Source: a virus. Taken from it: DNA of 30,932 nucleotides. The stretch's first letter is position 1. The number at the start of each line of letters is the position of its first letter. The stretch is taken from the IMG/VR virus record IMGVR_UViG_3300009124_000063, positions 1 to 30,932 of that record; one strand, given 5' to 3'. A model generated the notes under the pieces. The model had not been told where the DNA came from. It made no database searches and saw only the letters and a program-made list of their open reading frames with translations. A program made the position numbers and the translations under genes. Of the stretch, positions 1 to 6,685 are shown piece after piece.

Positions 1-426
1 AATCACGATATCTCAGGGAGCATCTGGCTACGAAAGCACATTAAGCATTTGTTTGCTAACGAGCCAAGGCTTGAGGTTATTGACAATGACTTCCCCTATT
101 ACGCCTACCTGCATGGCAAGACTATGCTGGGATTTCATCATGGGCATAAGGTGAAAATGGCGCAGTTGCACAAGCTATTTGCTAGTGAGCCAAGGTTTAG
201 GGGGATGTGGGGAGAGGCGGATTACACCTACATCCACACCGGACACTATCACCATGAGAGGGTTGTTGAAGACGGTGGAGCCATCGCAGAGCAGCATCCA
301 ACACTAGCTGGCCGGGACGCATACGCGGCAAGAGGTGGCTGGGTGTCTCTGAGGGGCGCAAAGGTAATTACCTACGATAAACATGATGGCGAAATCGCCA
401 GAATAACAGTGAGGCCGCGTGTATGA
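1..426 (+). CDS. Calcineurin-like metallophosphoesterase, C-terminal part (5' end outside window)
   Basis: The frame is open from the first base and begins directly with Asn-His-Asp, the GNHD metal-binding motif of calcineurin-like phosphoesterases, so the start lies upstream. About 45 codons on there is a His-rich GFHHGH, and at codons 81-84 a GHYH, matching the GHxH motif that closes the two-metal site. Known members hydrolyse phosphodiester or phosphomonoester bonds and include SbcD/Mre11 nucleases. Phage versions are often small stand-alone proteins. Substrate cannot be told from the fragment. The stop overlaps the next start (ATGA), so the two are probably cotranslated. A TTG at 49 is an internal codon, not the true start, because the NHD motif precedes it. 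Confidence 0.72.
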   Translation, partial: NHDISGSIWLRKHIKHLFANEPRLEVIDNDFPYYAYLHGKTMLGFHHGHKVKMAQLHKLFASEPRFRGMWGEADYTYIHTGHYHHERVVEDGGAIAEQHPTLAGRDAYAARGGWVSLRGAKVITYDKHDGEIARITVRPRV

Positions 427-680
427 TTCCGGTGTTTAAGGTTCCGATGGGAAAGGGTGAGGTGGCTTTGCTGACATCAACGGTCGGCGCTGCCATGCCA
501 AACCCAGCCAATAAAAACATCACAGATGTTTACACTGACACATTCCCGGAGGGGATCACGGTGGACATACCGCTGACTGATTTTGTTAGGGTGTGGCTGA
601 CCTGCTTATGCTGTGAACTTGAGGAGCTTGAGGGAGAAATTGAGTACATCATTTCGGATCCCAGTTCGGAGTTGCATTAG
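423..680 (+). CDS. Hypothetical phage protein
   Basis: An 85-residue protein starting at ATG 423 inside the previous stop (ATGA overlap). It is acidic toward the C-terminus (ELEELEGEIE) with a Cys pair (CLCC) at about residues 61-64. No signal peptide or membrane segment is convincing. Its tight coupling to the phosphoesterase suggests shared expression. I do not recognise a family. Confidence 0.6.
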   Translation: MIPVFKVPMGKGEVALLTSTVGAAMPNPANKNITDVYTDTFPEGITVDIPLTDFVRVWLTCLCCELEELEGEIEYIISDPSSELH

Positions 681-859
681 GGGCTTTTGCTTTTACTTTC
701 ACCTATACCGTTACCTTTACCTGTACCTACTTAAAAACCGGCTAAAGCCACATCAGGTAATGGTTTCAGGCGAATCGCTTGGCAAAGATTCGACCCTTGA
801 TGAACGTAGCGGGTTGGATAACTTCGTCTTAACGTATATTAAACAAACCGGGAGGGTTT
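681..859 (+). other. Intergenic leader with no convincing gene
   Basis: A 179-bp gap, one of the longest in the window. It holds the degenerate hexamer run described separately and an AT-richer stretch near 831-846. A weak sigma70-like pair can be drawn (TTGGAT 814-819, TATTAA 837-842, 17-bp spacer), which could drive the genes from 860 on. A GGGAGGG at 850-856 sits only 3 bases from ATG 860. The reading frame crossing it (613-882) lacks its own start context and is not counted as a gene. Confidence 0.35.
695..730 (+). repeat. Degenerate hexamer tandem repeat (ACYTNT-like, six units)
   Basis: Six consecutive 6-base units can be read: actttc, acctat, accgtt, accttt, acctgt, acctac. Positions 1-2 are always AC, position 3 is nearly always C and position 4 mostly T. 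The run is pyrimidine-rich on this strand and noncoding. Such a run could be a replication or binding iteron or simple slippage; function is unknown. Confidence 0.55.
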
Positions 860-1081
860 ATGAGAGAGGCACATATCAGTGAGTTTGAAACAAAAAGAAG
901 CGGCTTCACCGGATGCCGCGAATGTGGGCGTGTATTCACAGGTACGGAGGCTTTTGACATCCACCGAGTAGGGGAGCATGGGGTAAACAGATCGTGCGCC
1001 ACAGACCCTCTGACAGTGGGCCTACAGCTAGATGAAAAAGGTAGGTGGCTGAAGGATAGGAGTGATTGCGGTGGCAATTAA
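860..1081 (+). CDS. Small zinc-finger-like phage protein
   Basis: A 73-residue protein with one clear finger: C19-x2-C22, then the FTGTEAFDIHRVGEH stretch giving H35 and H40 (C-x2-C-x12-H-x4-H). The FTG-x-x-AFD-x-HR-x-G signature recurs in small phage and actinobacterial proteins, where it is predicted to bind one zinc ion. Role is likely nucleic-acid or protein binding; this is inference. The 3' end overlaps the following nuclease-like gene by 11 bases when that gene starts at 1071. Confidence 0.7.
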   Translation: MREAHISEFETKRSGFTGCRECGRVFTGTEAFDIHRVGEHGVNRSCATDPLTVGLQLDEKGRWLKDRSDCGGN

Positions 1082-1454
1082 ACGGGACGCTGCTGACATT
1101 TGGTTCAGCAAGGCGGTGCGAGCTAGGGATGGCAAGTGCCTGCATACTGGCAGAACTGACGCATTGGAGTGCGCCCACATCTACGGACGCCGGGCCAAGA
1201 TTCTTAGGTGGAGCCTAGACAACGCGGTAACCCTAACCCATGCCAGCCACCGTTATTTCACTGAGAACCCGGTGGCGTTCCACGACTGGCTGGAAATGAC
1301 GCTAGGGCATGGGCACATGGAGATTCTCCGGGAGAAGGCCCGGGGCCACATGAAGACCAATGATGCGCTTAGGAAGGAGATAGCCAAGCACTATAGGGAG
1401 GAATTGAAGAAATTAGAGGCAGATCCTGACTATAAATTAATTTCATTTAATTAG
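1071..1454 (+). CDS. HNH-like nuclease with eroded zinc ribbon
   Basis: Start GTG 1071 is preferred over in-frame GTG 1062 because AGGAG at 1058-1062 then lies 8 bases upstream. The 127-residue protein has the layout of phage HNH proteins: C34-A-H36, a W-S-L-D-N stretch giving N51, then SHRYF giving H60, followed by ENPVAFHDWL. Catalytic-type H36, N51 and H60 are kept. The family normally has two CxxC zinc pairs, and here they are mostly lost: the first is C23 then T26, the second T56 and S59. The C-terminal third is basic and helical (EIAKHYREELKKLE). It may still cut DNA, or serve in recombination or packaging as NinG- or HNH-type proteins do. Assignment is by motif only. Confidence 0.62.
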   Translation: MAIKRDAADIWFSKAVRARDGKCLHTGRTDALECAHIYGRRAKILRWSLDNAVTLTHASHRYFTENPVAFHDWLEMTLGHGHMEILREKARGHMKTNDALRKEIAKHYREELKKLEADPDYKLISFN

Positions 1455-1462
1455 AAAAAAGG

Positions 1463-1489
1463 GGTGTACGCGCACACACATTGGTGTAC
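1463..1489 (+). promoter_or_regulatory. Direct repeat GGTGTAC x2 before the methyltransferase gene
   Basis: GGTGTAC occurs at 1463-1469 and again at 1483-1489, a 20-bp offset close to two helical turns. CA-repeat sequence (cgcacacaca) lies between. It lies just after the previous stop and 46 bp before the chosen methyltransferase start, as a binding site would. No bound protein is known; promoter elements are not obvious. Confidence 0.3.
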
Positions 1490-1534
1490 TATCTGTCTTG
1501 TGGTCAGACACAGCACGCCTTGGAGGGTATGGAT

Positions 1535-2647
1535 GTGAGATACGGGTCAGTATGCTCTGGCATAGAGGCCGCGACTATGGCGTGGCATGGTTTAGGATGG
1601 GAACCCGCATTTTTTTCTGAAATAGAGCAGTTCCCGCGCGAGGTGCTGGCGCACCATTACCCCGAGGTTCCATGCCACGGGGATTTCACCACTATCGGAG
1701 AGGATGACTATGGATCAATCGGACTTTTGGTTGGAGGAACCCCTTGCCAATCATTCAGCATCGCCGGACTCAGAGGCGGAATGGATGATGAGCGCGGTAA
1801 CTTGGCACTCGAATTCATTAGGCTTGCTCAACGCAAGCGGCCCAAGTGGGTGGTCTGGGAAAACGTCCCCGGTGTGTTGTCATCGAACGGAGGACGGGAC
1901 TTTGGCTCCTTCCTCGGGGCGCTGGCTGAAATCGGGTATGGGTTCGCCTACAGAATTTGTGACGCTCAATACTGGGGAGTGGCCCAGCGACGCCGCCGTG
2001 TGTTCGTTGTCGGATACTTTGGAGATTGGAGACGTGCCGCAGCGGTTCTTTTTGAGCGCGAAAGCTTGCTCGGGCATCCTGCGCCGAGCCGAGAAGAGGG
2101 GGAAAGAGTTGCCCTCGCTGTTACAACTGGCCCTCCATTCAGTCGCACAGGGAACGAGCGAGTAGAGTGCGAGGCCATTGTGCCTATGCAGACAGTGGGC
2201 GCACTAGATACTCAGTGCGGATTGGCGCGGCAGGCCCACCAGAGCCTAAACGCCGGGCACTACGTCCTAGAGCGCGACGTGATGGGGACGCTGACCGCCC
2301 GGATGTTTAATTCGCTTGGGAGCCGGGACGTTGAGGAGGGCGCTGTCATCCCTTTCTCTGCTTACAACCAGTCGGTTGAGACGGATGATGTATCGCAGAC
2401 TGTTGCGGCCCGTAACGATCAGGACACGGCCTCGTGTGTGGCAAGCAACCTAAACGTCAGACGCCTGACACCAACGGAGTGCGAGAGGCTTCAGGGATTC
2501 CCCGACGGCTTCACGCAAATCCCGTACCGCAACAAGCCAGCAGATAAATGTCCCGATGGGCCGAGGTACAAGGCTCTGGGTAACTCAATGGCTGTGCCTG
2601 TCATGCGTTGGATCGGTGAGCGGATACAGCAGGTTGATAGCTTATGA
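1535..2647 (+). CDS. C5 cytosine-specific DNA methyltransferase
   Basis: Transfers methyl from S-adenosylmethionine to C5 of cytosine in DNA. From GTG 1535 the protein is 370 residues. GGAGGG at 1522-1527 lies 7 bases before this start, while ATG 1529 would be too close, and the protein then begins at the SAM-binding motif (VRYGSVCSGIEAAT). Further motifs are PCQ with catalytic Cys71 (GGTPCQSFSIAG), ENV at 109-111, QRRRR at 151-155 and the C-terminal RLTPTECERLQGFP with GNSMAV at 349-354. Residues about 180-300 are the variable target-recognition region. No restriction enzyme gene is adjacent, so this is an orphan enzyme, probably protecting phage DNA or altering expression. Target sequence cannot be read. 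The stop overlaps the next start (ATGA). Confidence 0.95.
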   Translation: MRYGSVCSGIEAATMAWHGLGWEPAFFSEIEQFPREVLAHHYPEVPCHGDFTTIGEDDYGSIGLLVGGTPCQSFSIAGLRGGMDDERGNLALEFIRLAQRKRPKWVVWENVPGVLSSNGGRDFGSFLGALAEIGYGFAYRICDAQYWGVAQRRRRVFVVGYFGDWRRAAAVLFERESLLGHPAPSREEGERVALAVTTGPPFSRTGNERVECEAIVPMQTVGALDTQCGLARQAHQSLNAGHYVLERDVMGTLTARMFNSLGSRDVEEGAVIPFSAYNQSVETDDVSQTVAARNDQDTASCVASNLNVRRLTPTECERLQGFPDGFTQIPYRNKPADKCPDGPRYKALGNSMAVPVMRWIGERIQQVDSL

Positions 2648-2832
2648 CTGAAGCAGAACACTACAGGGCAAAGTATGTTGCGTACCGCGCCCTATGCTTT
2701 TCGCTTATCACCCGGCTTGAGGATGATGAGCATTTAATGCGTGACTTGGTGCAGGAATTTCGTACACTACAAGAGTCGCCAGAGTACGGGGACAGTAGGT
2801 GGAAGGAGAAGCATGGCATCCCATTCGACTGA
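2644..2832 (+). CDS. Hypothetical small protein
   Basis: A 62-residue, mainly helical, acidic protein starting at ATG 2644 inside the methyltransferase stop. It has no cysteine cluster or membrane segment. The 3' end overlaps the next gene's start by 20 bases. Not recognised. Confidence 0.55.
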   Translation: MTEAEHYRAKYVAYRALCFSLITRLEDDEHLMRDLVQEFRTLQESPEYGDSRWKEKHGIPFD

Positions 2833-3085
2833 GCCAGTAAGCGATGAGCGCCTTGAGACGTTCATCAAAAAAAAGTATGGCTGGCAATCTCTTTTGCCGT
2901 CAGAGCAAATGTCTCTGGCGGTGGAGGTTATGCGGCTGCGCTACCTGATGGGCAAGCAGTTTGAGTTCATCAGTGAGTCGCTGGAGCATAAAAAAGCGGC
3001 CCGGGAGTACCGGGATCTGATATGTAAAACGTCCGACGGAGGGCATCATGAAAGCGATAATGGATCTAATGAGGGATATGCCTGA
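2813..3085 (+). CDS. Hypothetical small protein
   Basis: Start ATG 2813 is chosen over the longer in-frame start at 2741 because GGAAGGAG at 2801-2808 lies just upstream and the extra residues would only overlap the previous gene. The 90-residue product has a Lys-rich FIKKKYG, a helical middle (EQMSLAVEVMRLRYLMGKQFEF) and a polar tail. Not recognised. It overlaps the next gene by 38 bases. Confidence 0.55.
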   Translation: MASHSTEPVSDERLETFIKKKYGWQSLLPSEQMSLAVEVMRLRYLMGKQFEFISESLEHKKAAREYRDLICKTSDGGHHESDNGSNEGYA

Positions 3086-3254
3086 GCACATTGTGTGGCT
3101 GTTAATCGTCGCTGTGGCGGCTGGCTACTTGTATGTGGGCAAGGCAGACTTTGACGAGGTGGTGGCGGCAGACGAGAATTACTGCCACATGGTTGAGGTG
3201 TACAAGCAGACTGACGGCGAGAATGGCTGGCCTGCGTACAGGGGGGAATGCTAA
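3048..3254 (+). CDS. Small single-pass membrane protein
   Basis: A 68-residue protein with one hydrophobic segment at about residues 14-31 (HIVWLLIVAVAAGYLYVG) and a polar, acidic C-terminal domain with two Cys. GGAGGG sits 5 bases before ATG 3048. The segment is long enough to cross a membrane; charge suggests the tail lies outside the cytoplasm, which is inference. It lies among early-type genes far from the lysis cassette, so it may act on the host envelope or in exclusion rather than lysis. Family not recognised. Confidence 0.55.
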   Translation: MKAIMDLMRDMPEHIVWLLIVAVAAGYLYVGKADFDEVVAADENYCHMVEVYKQTDGENGWPAYRGEC

Positions 3255-3652
3255 TGGGCCATAAAGCGTATGCAACAACGGACGAGACTGGCAACCTGTT
3301 GATTTACGGATTTTCGCTGGCAAGTGGTATCAGTCCCGATCTCCCGTCTCTTTCTAGCAAGGCCAGCAGACCGACAATGCCAACCAACAGCCGGAAGATT
3401 GACAACCCAGAGATAATGCTAGATGAGCGAGTTCTTATTGCCGACCGCTCACTAGCTCCGTATCACTTCCTATCAACGATTGCCAAAAGAAAAGAGGGCC
3501 AGTTGCGCGGCCCAATTTACATTGCAAGGAAAAGCGAAAACCGCAAGACCGTGCTGTACCTCAAAACTACGGAGCGGCTGTATTGCTGTGAACTGCACGG
3601 TTCTAGGTATAACGATTGGAAGCTAGGCCAAAAAAGGGTTGAGGATGACTAA
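3254..3652 (+). CDS. Hypothetical protein
   Basis: ATG 3254 (TAATG overlap with the previous stop) or ATG 3248 could start it; a run of six G at 3241-3246 serves either. The product of about 132 residues has a Ser/Pro-rich N-terminal third and a basic C-terminal half with a strand-like region (RKTVLYLKTTERLYCCELHG). No known motif is visible. The stop again overlaps the next start. Confidence 0.55.
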   Translation: MGHKAYATTDETGNLLIYGFSLASGISPDLPSLSSKASRPTMPTNSRKIDNPEIMLDERVLIADRSLAPYHFLSTIAKRKEGQLRGPIYIARKSENRKTVLYLKTTERLYCCELHGSRYNDWKLGQKRVEDD

Positions 3653-3846
3653 TGTGGATTGCACCGTGGGATGATGAGGATGTCCGCATCGCGCTACAGG
3701 CGGCAACGCAGATGGCAGAGCGATGGGGTGAAGACATGGCGATCATGAGTGATCTGTCGGTCAAGCCGTTGCGGGAGGTTGAGGGTACTCCGCTTGAAAT
3801 TGTGAGGTGTCCAGCAGCTTTAAAGAAGGTCGCCAATAAGCGATAA
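3652..3846 (+). CDS. Hypothetical small protein
   Basis: A 64-residue protein starting at ATG 3652 in a TAATG overlap. It is helical (DVRIALQAATQMAERWGEDM) with a basic end. It closes the first gene cluster; the longest break before the terminase genes follows. Not recognised. Confidence 0.5.
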   Translation: MWIAPWDDEDVRIALQAATQMAERWGEDMAIMSDLSVKPLREVEGTPLEIVRCPAALKKVANKR

Positions 3847-3876
3847 TAGATAGGTGGGATTTGTCGGTTTTACTCC

Positions 3877-3935
3877 GGCCCCTCCCTCCGGCGGCGAGGC
3901 GTAGCGTCGTGTATAGGCCAGATACGAAAGGGGCC
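3877..3935 (+). other. Structured noncoding element upstream of the terminase genes
   Basis: GGCCCCT (3877-3883) pairs perfectly with AGGGGCC (3929-3935), enclosing 45 bases. Inside is GTAT (3911-3914) with ATAC (3922-3925) and a 7-base loop. A competing pairing, CCTC (3881-3884) with GAGG (3896-3899), would break the outer stem, so two folds are possible. CTCCGG is repeated at 3873 and 3886. The element is GC-rich and lies in the 139-bp gap 3847-3985. At 59 bases with no T-arm signature it is too short for a tRNA, and no T tract follows, so it is not a simple terminator. It may be an RNA switch, processing site or packaging signal. Confidence 0.4.
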
Positions 3936-3985
3936 ATCTAACTCATAGAGAGTAGTATCTGTCCGTCTACGTCACCATTTGGGGA

Positions 3986-4234
3986 ATGGGAATGCAACAA
4001 TTGCTGTCGATACAGTGGTATCCGGTGGCGTTCGGTGAGATGCCAGATGCCGAGGGCACTTATCTCGTTGCGTTCTCAGATGGATCAGTAGAAAGCTATC
4101 CTATGGACGCTAAGGACATACAGGATGGCGAGATACACTGCGGTACTGCCGTAGGTGAGTGGTGGGCAGCCAGTCCGCCGCATCCTGAGCGGTCAGATTT
4201 TATGCTAGATATCAGTGAGTTGATTGAAGAGTGA
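3986..4234 (+). CDS. Hypothetical protein, possibly DUF551-like
   Basis: An 82-residue acidic protein; ATG 3986 or ATG 3992 may be the start (GGGGAATGGGA precedes). The pattern IQWYPV, then MPDAEGTYLVAFSDGSV, then WAASPPHPE recalls the small DUF551-type phage proteins with a W-x-P-V start, G-x-Y-L-V strand and W...P-P-x-P end. That resemblance is by eye only. The stop overlaps GTG of the small terminase gene (GTGA). Confidence 0.55.
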   Translation: MGMQQLLSIQWYPVAFGEMPDAEGTYLVAFSDGSVESYPMDAKDIQDGEIHCGTAVGEWWAASPPHPERSDFMLDISELIEE

Positions 4235-4542
4235 ACAGTAGGAAGGGCATACCAAATCGCAATAAGCGGTTCCTGTTAAACAGGTTGCAGGATATGTATG
4301 GGGATGACTTCCATCCGATTATGCGTATGGCAGAGCAGGCCGTGAGATTGCATGAGCGGGCAGAGACTGGCGACACTGCTGATATCAAGGCCAGCATAGA
4401 TGCGTGGGATAAGATCGCTGCGTACACTGAGCCTAAGCTGAAGGCTACCGAGGTTGATCTAACTACCAGTGACGGCAGTATGTCGCCTACGGTAATTGAA
4501 CTGATACCGCGACTCCCCGATGACGAATATAGCGACGATTGA
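4231..4542 (+). CDS. terS: Terminase small subunit (probable)
   Basis: A 103-residue protein from GTG 4231. The N-terminal KGIPNRNKRFLLNRL is the basic, Asn-rich opening of many phage small terminases. It is followed by a helical core (DFHPIMRMAEQAVRLHERAE, then DAWDKIAAYTEPKLKATEVD); the P-K-L-K-A ending of the core is common in this group. The C-terminus is acidic. It would recognise phage DNA and hand it to the large subunit. Support comes from position: its last 23 bases overlap the start of the large terminase gene. Confidence 0.75.
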   Translation: MNSRKGIPNRNKRFLLNRLQDMYGDDFHPIMRMAEQAVRLHERAETGDTADIKASIDAWDKIAAYTEPKLKATEVDLTTSDGSMSPTVIELIPRLPDDEYSDD

Positions 4543-5800
4543 ACTACCGCCAAAGCTGATCGAGTTATTCAGTGGTGAGGCGAGATATCGTTGCGCTTAT
4601 GGTGGTCGTGGTTCTGGGAAGAGTCGCTCTTTTGCAATCATGGCCTGCGTCAGAGGTTATATCTGGGGTCAGCAGGGCCGCTCGGGACAAATACTGTGTG
4701 CCCGTGAGTTCATGAACAGTCTGTCTGATAGCTCGTTTGAGGAGATCTCAGGGGCTATTAAGACGTATGACTGGCTGGCTGAGTATTACGAGGTTGGTGA
4801 GCGATACATACGCTCTAAAGACGGCAACATTGAGTTCACCTTTGCCGGTCTGCGTAGGAACCTCGACAGCATCAAATCTAAGGCCCGTATACTGCTCTGC
4901 TGGGTCGATGAGGCGGAGACGGTATCAGCTACTGCGTGGGACAAACTCGACCCCACAATCCGCGAGGAAGGCTCAGAACTATGGGTATCGTGGAACCCAG
5001 AGAGCAACCTATCAGCCACGCACCAAAGGTTCCGTAAAGACCCGCCAGAAAGCAGCAAGATCGTGGAGATCAACTGGCGCGACAACCCATATTTCCCCAA
5101 GGTGCTGGAGTTGGTGCGGAAGAATGACTTTGAGAAGCGCCCGGACAACTACGATCACATCTGGGAAGGCGCATTCCTAACCCACCATGAGGGCGCGTAT
5201 TACTCGCTAGAGATGCGTGACGCCAACGCTCAGGGCAGGATCACCGCAGTTCCGTATGAGACTGGCTCCCCGGTCATTACCGCATGGGACTTAGGGATAG
5301 GCGATACAACGGCAATCTGGTTCGCCCAGATGATTGGCCCTGAGACGCGCCTGATCGACCACTACGAGGCGTCTGGGGTCGGCCTAGACCACTACGTCAG
5401 GGTGTTGCAGCAGAAGGGCTACGTCTACGATCAGCATATCCTGCCGCATGATGTCAGGGTGCGGGAGCTAGGATCGGGCAAGTCACGGCTTGAGACGCTA
5501 CAATCTCTCGGGCTAAACAACATTCAGATAGCGCCACAGTTGAACGTAGATGACGGGATACAGGCGTCACGGTCTTTACTAGCAACGTGCTGGTTCGACG
5601 CTGAGAAGTGCGCCCACGGCGTTGATGCTTTGCGGGCATACCACCGCGAGTATGACGATAACAACCGTGTGTGGAAGGGAAGGCCAGCGCATGACTGGTC
5701 GAGCCACTCAGCAGACGCATTTAGGTATCTAGCGGTGGGATACAGGAAGACATCAAACTGGGGTGATCCTATACGCCGTAACCTACGCGGCATAGCGTGA
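4520..5800 (+). CDS. terL: Terminase large subunit (ATPase and nuclease)
   Basis: The DNA-packaging motor. The 426-residue protein has Walker A at 28-35 (GGRGSGKS), a Walker B-type ILLCWVDEAE at 124-133 with D130/E131, and a coupling-motif stretch LWVSWNP at 154-160. The nuclease half carries the likely metal-binding Asp residues D257 (TAWDLGIGDTT), D311 (PHDVRV) and D399 (SADAFRYL). This arrangement fits the Terminase_3/PBSX-type family, and the length is normal. It docks on the portal and cuts the concatemer. It starts inside the small terminase gene, and a short gap separates it from the PAPS-reductase-like gene. Confidence 0.95.
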   Translation: MTNIATIELPPKLIELFSGEARYRCAYGGRGSGKSRSFAIMACVRGYIWGQQGRSGQILCAREFMNSLSDSSFEEISGAIKTYDWLAEYYEVGERYIRSKDGNIEFTFAGLRRNLDSIKSKARILLCWVDEAETVSATAWDKLDPTIREEGSELWVSWNPESNLSATHQRFRKDPPESSKIVEINWRDNPYFPKVLELVRKNDFEKRPDNYDHIWEGAFLTHHEGAYYSLEMRDANAQGRITAVPYETGSPVITAWDLGIGDTTAIWFAQMIGPETRLIDHYEASGVGLDHYVRVLQQKGYVYDQHILPHDVRVRELGSGKSRLETLQSLGLNNIQIAPQLNVDDGIQASRSLLATCWFDAEKCAHGVDALRAYHREYDDNNRVWKGRPAHDWSSHSADAFRYLAVGYRKTSNWGDPIRRNLRGIA

Positions 5801-5801
5801 T

Positions 5802-5811
5802 ACACTAGTGT
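5802..5811 (+). promoter_or_regulatory. 10-bp palindrome ACACTAGTGT
   Basis: A perfect palindrome immediately after the large terminase stop, 21 bases before the next start. The half-site ACACT/AGTGT is the core of the palindrome at 30162-30179, so both might bind one regulator. A weak extended -10-like TGATACACT overlaps it. Function is inferred only. Confidence 0.3.
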
Positions 5812-5832
5812 TTGCGATCTGGAGGGATTCGT

Positions 5833-6663
5833 ATGACATTCAAACTAAACGAGCCATCGTGCATCAGCTTTTCGGGGGGCAGGACTAGCGCCTATATGCT
5901 TTGGCGGTTCATCGAAGCCAACGACGGCTTGCCTGATGACTGCATTGTGACCTTTGCCAACACGGGCAAGGAGGCAGAGGAAACGCTGGAGTTTGTTAGG
6001 GACTGCGGCAAGTATTGGGACGTTCCGATTGTCTGGCTGGAATACCAATGGGCAGAGAAAACTAAGGATCGCTTCAAGGTTGTCGATTTCAATACAGCGG
6101 CAAGGGACGGCGAACCGTTTGAGGCATTGATTCACGCCAAGAAGTATCTGCCCAACCCTGTCGCACGGTTCTGCACGATTGAAATGAAGATAAAGACCAT
6201 TGCCCGTTATTTGGTGGCCCAAGGCGCGGCAGAGGACATGGGAAGCGCAGAGGCAATGTCTATTATCGGCATCAGGGCAGACGAGCAACGCAGGGCCGCG
6301 AAGATTGAGCCACACCGCAGACCGCTAGTGGCGGCAGGCGTCACCAAAGAGACAGTCAGTCAGTTCTGGGCAGAACAACCGTTCGACCTAAAGCTGCCTA
6401 ACGTGAATGGCGTTACACCCCACGGCAACTGCGATCTCTGCTATCTGAAGGGCGCAAACCTTATTGAGTCACTCATTCTTGAGAAGCCTAGCCGCGCGGA
6501 TTGGTGGGCAAGGATGGAGCGTGAATGTCCTGCAACGCGGCAATCAGGAGCCAGATGGCGCAATGACCGTCCGACTTATGGGGAGATGCAGGTTATTGCT
6601 AGGGAGCAGGGCCAGCTTGATTTGGCTGGGGATGAAACAGTGCCATGCTTCTGTGGTGATTAG
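5833..6663 (+). CDS. PAPS-reductase-like protein (adenine nucleotide alpha-hydrolase fold)
   Basis: ATG 5833 is chosen because GGAGGG (5821-5826) lies 6 bases upstream; an earlier in-frame start at 5812 would precede this site. The 276-residue protein has the family's pyrophosphatase loop SFSGGRTS at 12-19. It then has a Cys-Thr pair in RFCTIEMK (C114), CDLC at 200-203 and CFC at 272-274. Five spaced Cys suggest a metal or Fe-S site. Relatives activate a substrate by adenylation or bind adenylyl-sulfate compounds; the group includes PAPS reductase and DndC of DNA phosphorothioation. Phage members are common but mostly uncharacterised. Sulfur assimilation, nucleic-acid modification and defence evasion are all possible. 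Confidence 0.8.
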   Translation: MTFKLNEPSCISFSGGRTSAYMLWRFIEANDGLPDDCIVTFANTGKEAEETLEFVRDCGKYWDVPIVWLEYQWAEKTKDRFKVVDFNTAARDGEPFEALIHAKKYLPNPVARFCTIEMKIKTIARYLVAQGAAEDMGSAEAMSIIGIRADEQRRAAKIEPHRRPLVAAGVTKETVSQFWAEQPFDLKLPNVNGVTPHGNCDLCYLKGANLIESLILEKPSRADWWARMERECPATRQSGARWRNDRPTYGEMQVIAREQGQLDLAGDETVPCFCGD

Positions 6664-6672
6664 CCTAGCGAT

Positions 6673-6680
6673 GGTATAAT
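6673..6680 (+). promoter_or_regulatory. GGTATAAT element (copy 1)
   Basis: A perfect -10 hexamer TATAAT (6675-6680) in a 22-bp gap, followed by five G and the ATG at 6686. No -35 hexamer is seen at the right spacing. Transcription would start at about the ATG, so it may give a leaderless message or serve genes farther down. The same octamer occurs at 8508 and 17185. Confidence 0.4.
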
Positions 6681-6685
6681 GGGGG

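Noticed and set aside
613-882. Open frame of 89 codons through the intergenic gap
   Set aside because: It starts inside the preceding gene, has a Tyr/Leu run created by the hexamer repeat and runs into the zinc-finger gene; no ribosome-binding site supports it.
1071-1454. Firm NinG recombination-protein call
   Set aside because: The size and Cys pattern do not match NinG well; the HNH layout is the only supportable statement.
1704-2165. 153-codon frame within the methyltransferase gene
   Set aside because: Lies wholly over conserved methyltransferase motifs in another frame; it is best explained as a by-product of that gene's composition.
3877-3935. Possible tRNA gene, because of the 7-bp closing stem
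   Set aside because: Only 59 bases between stem ends, no T-loop consensus and no D-arm; not compatible with a tRNA.
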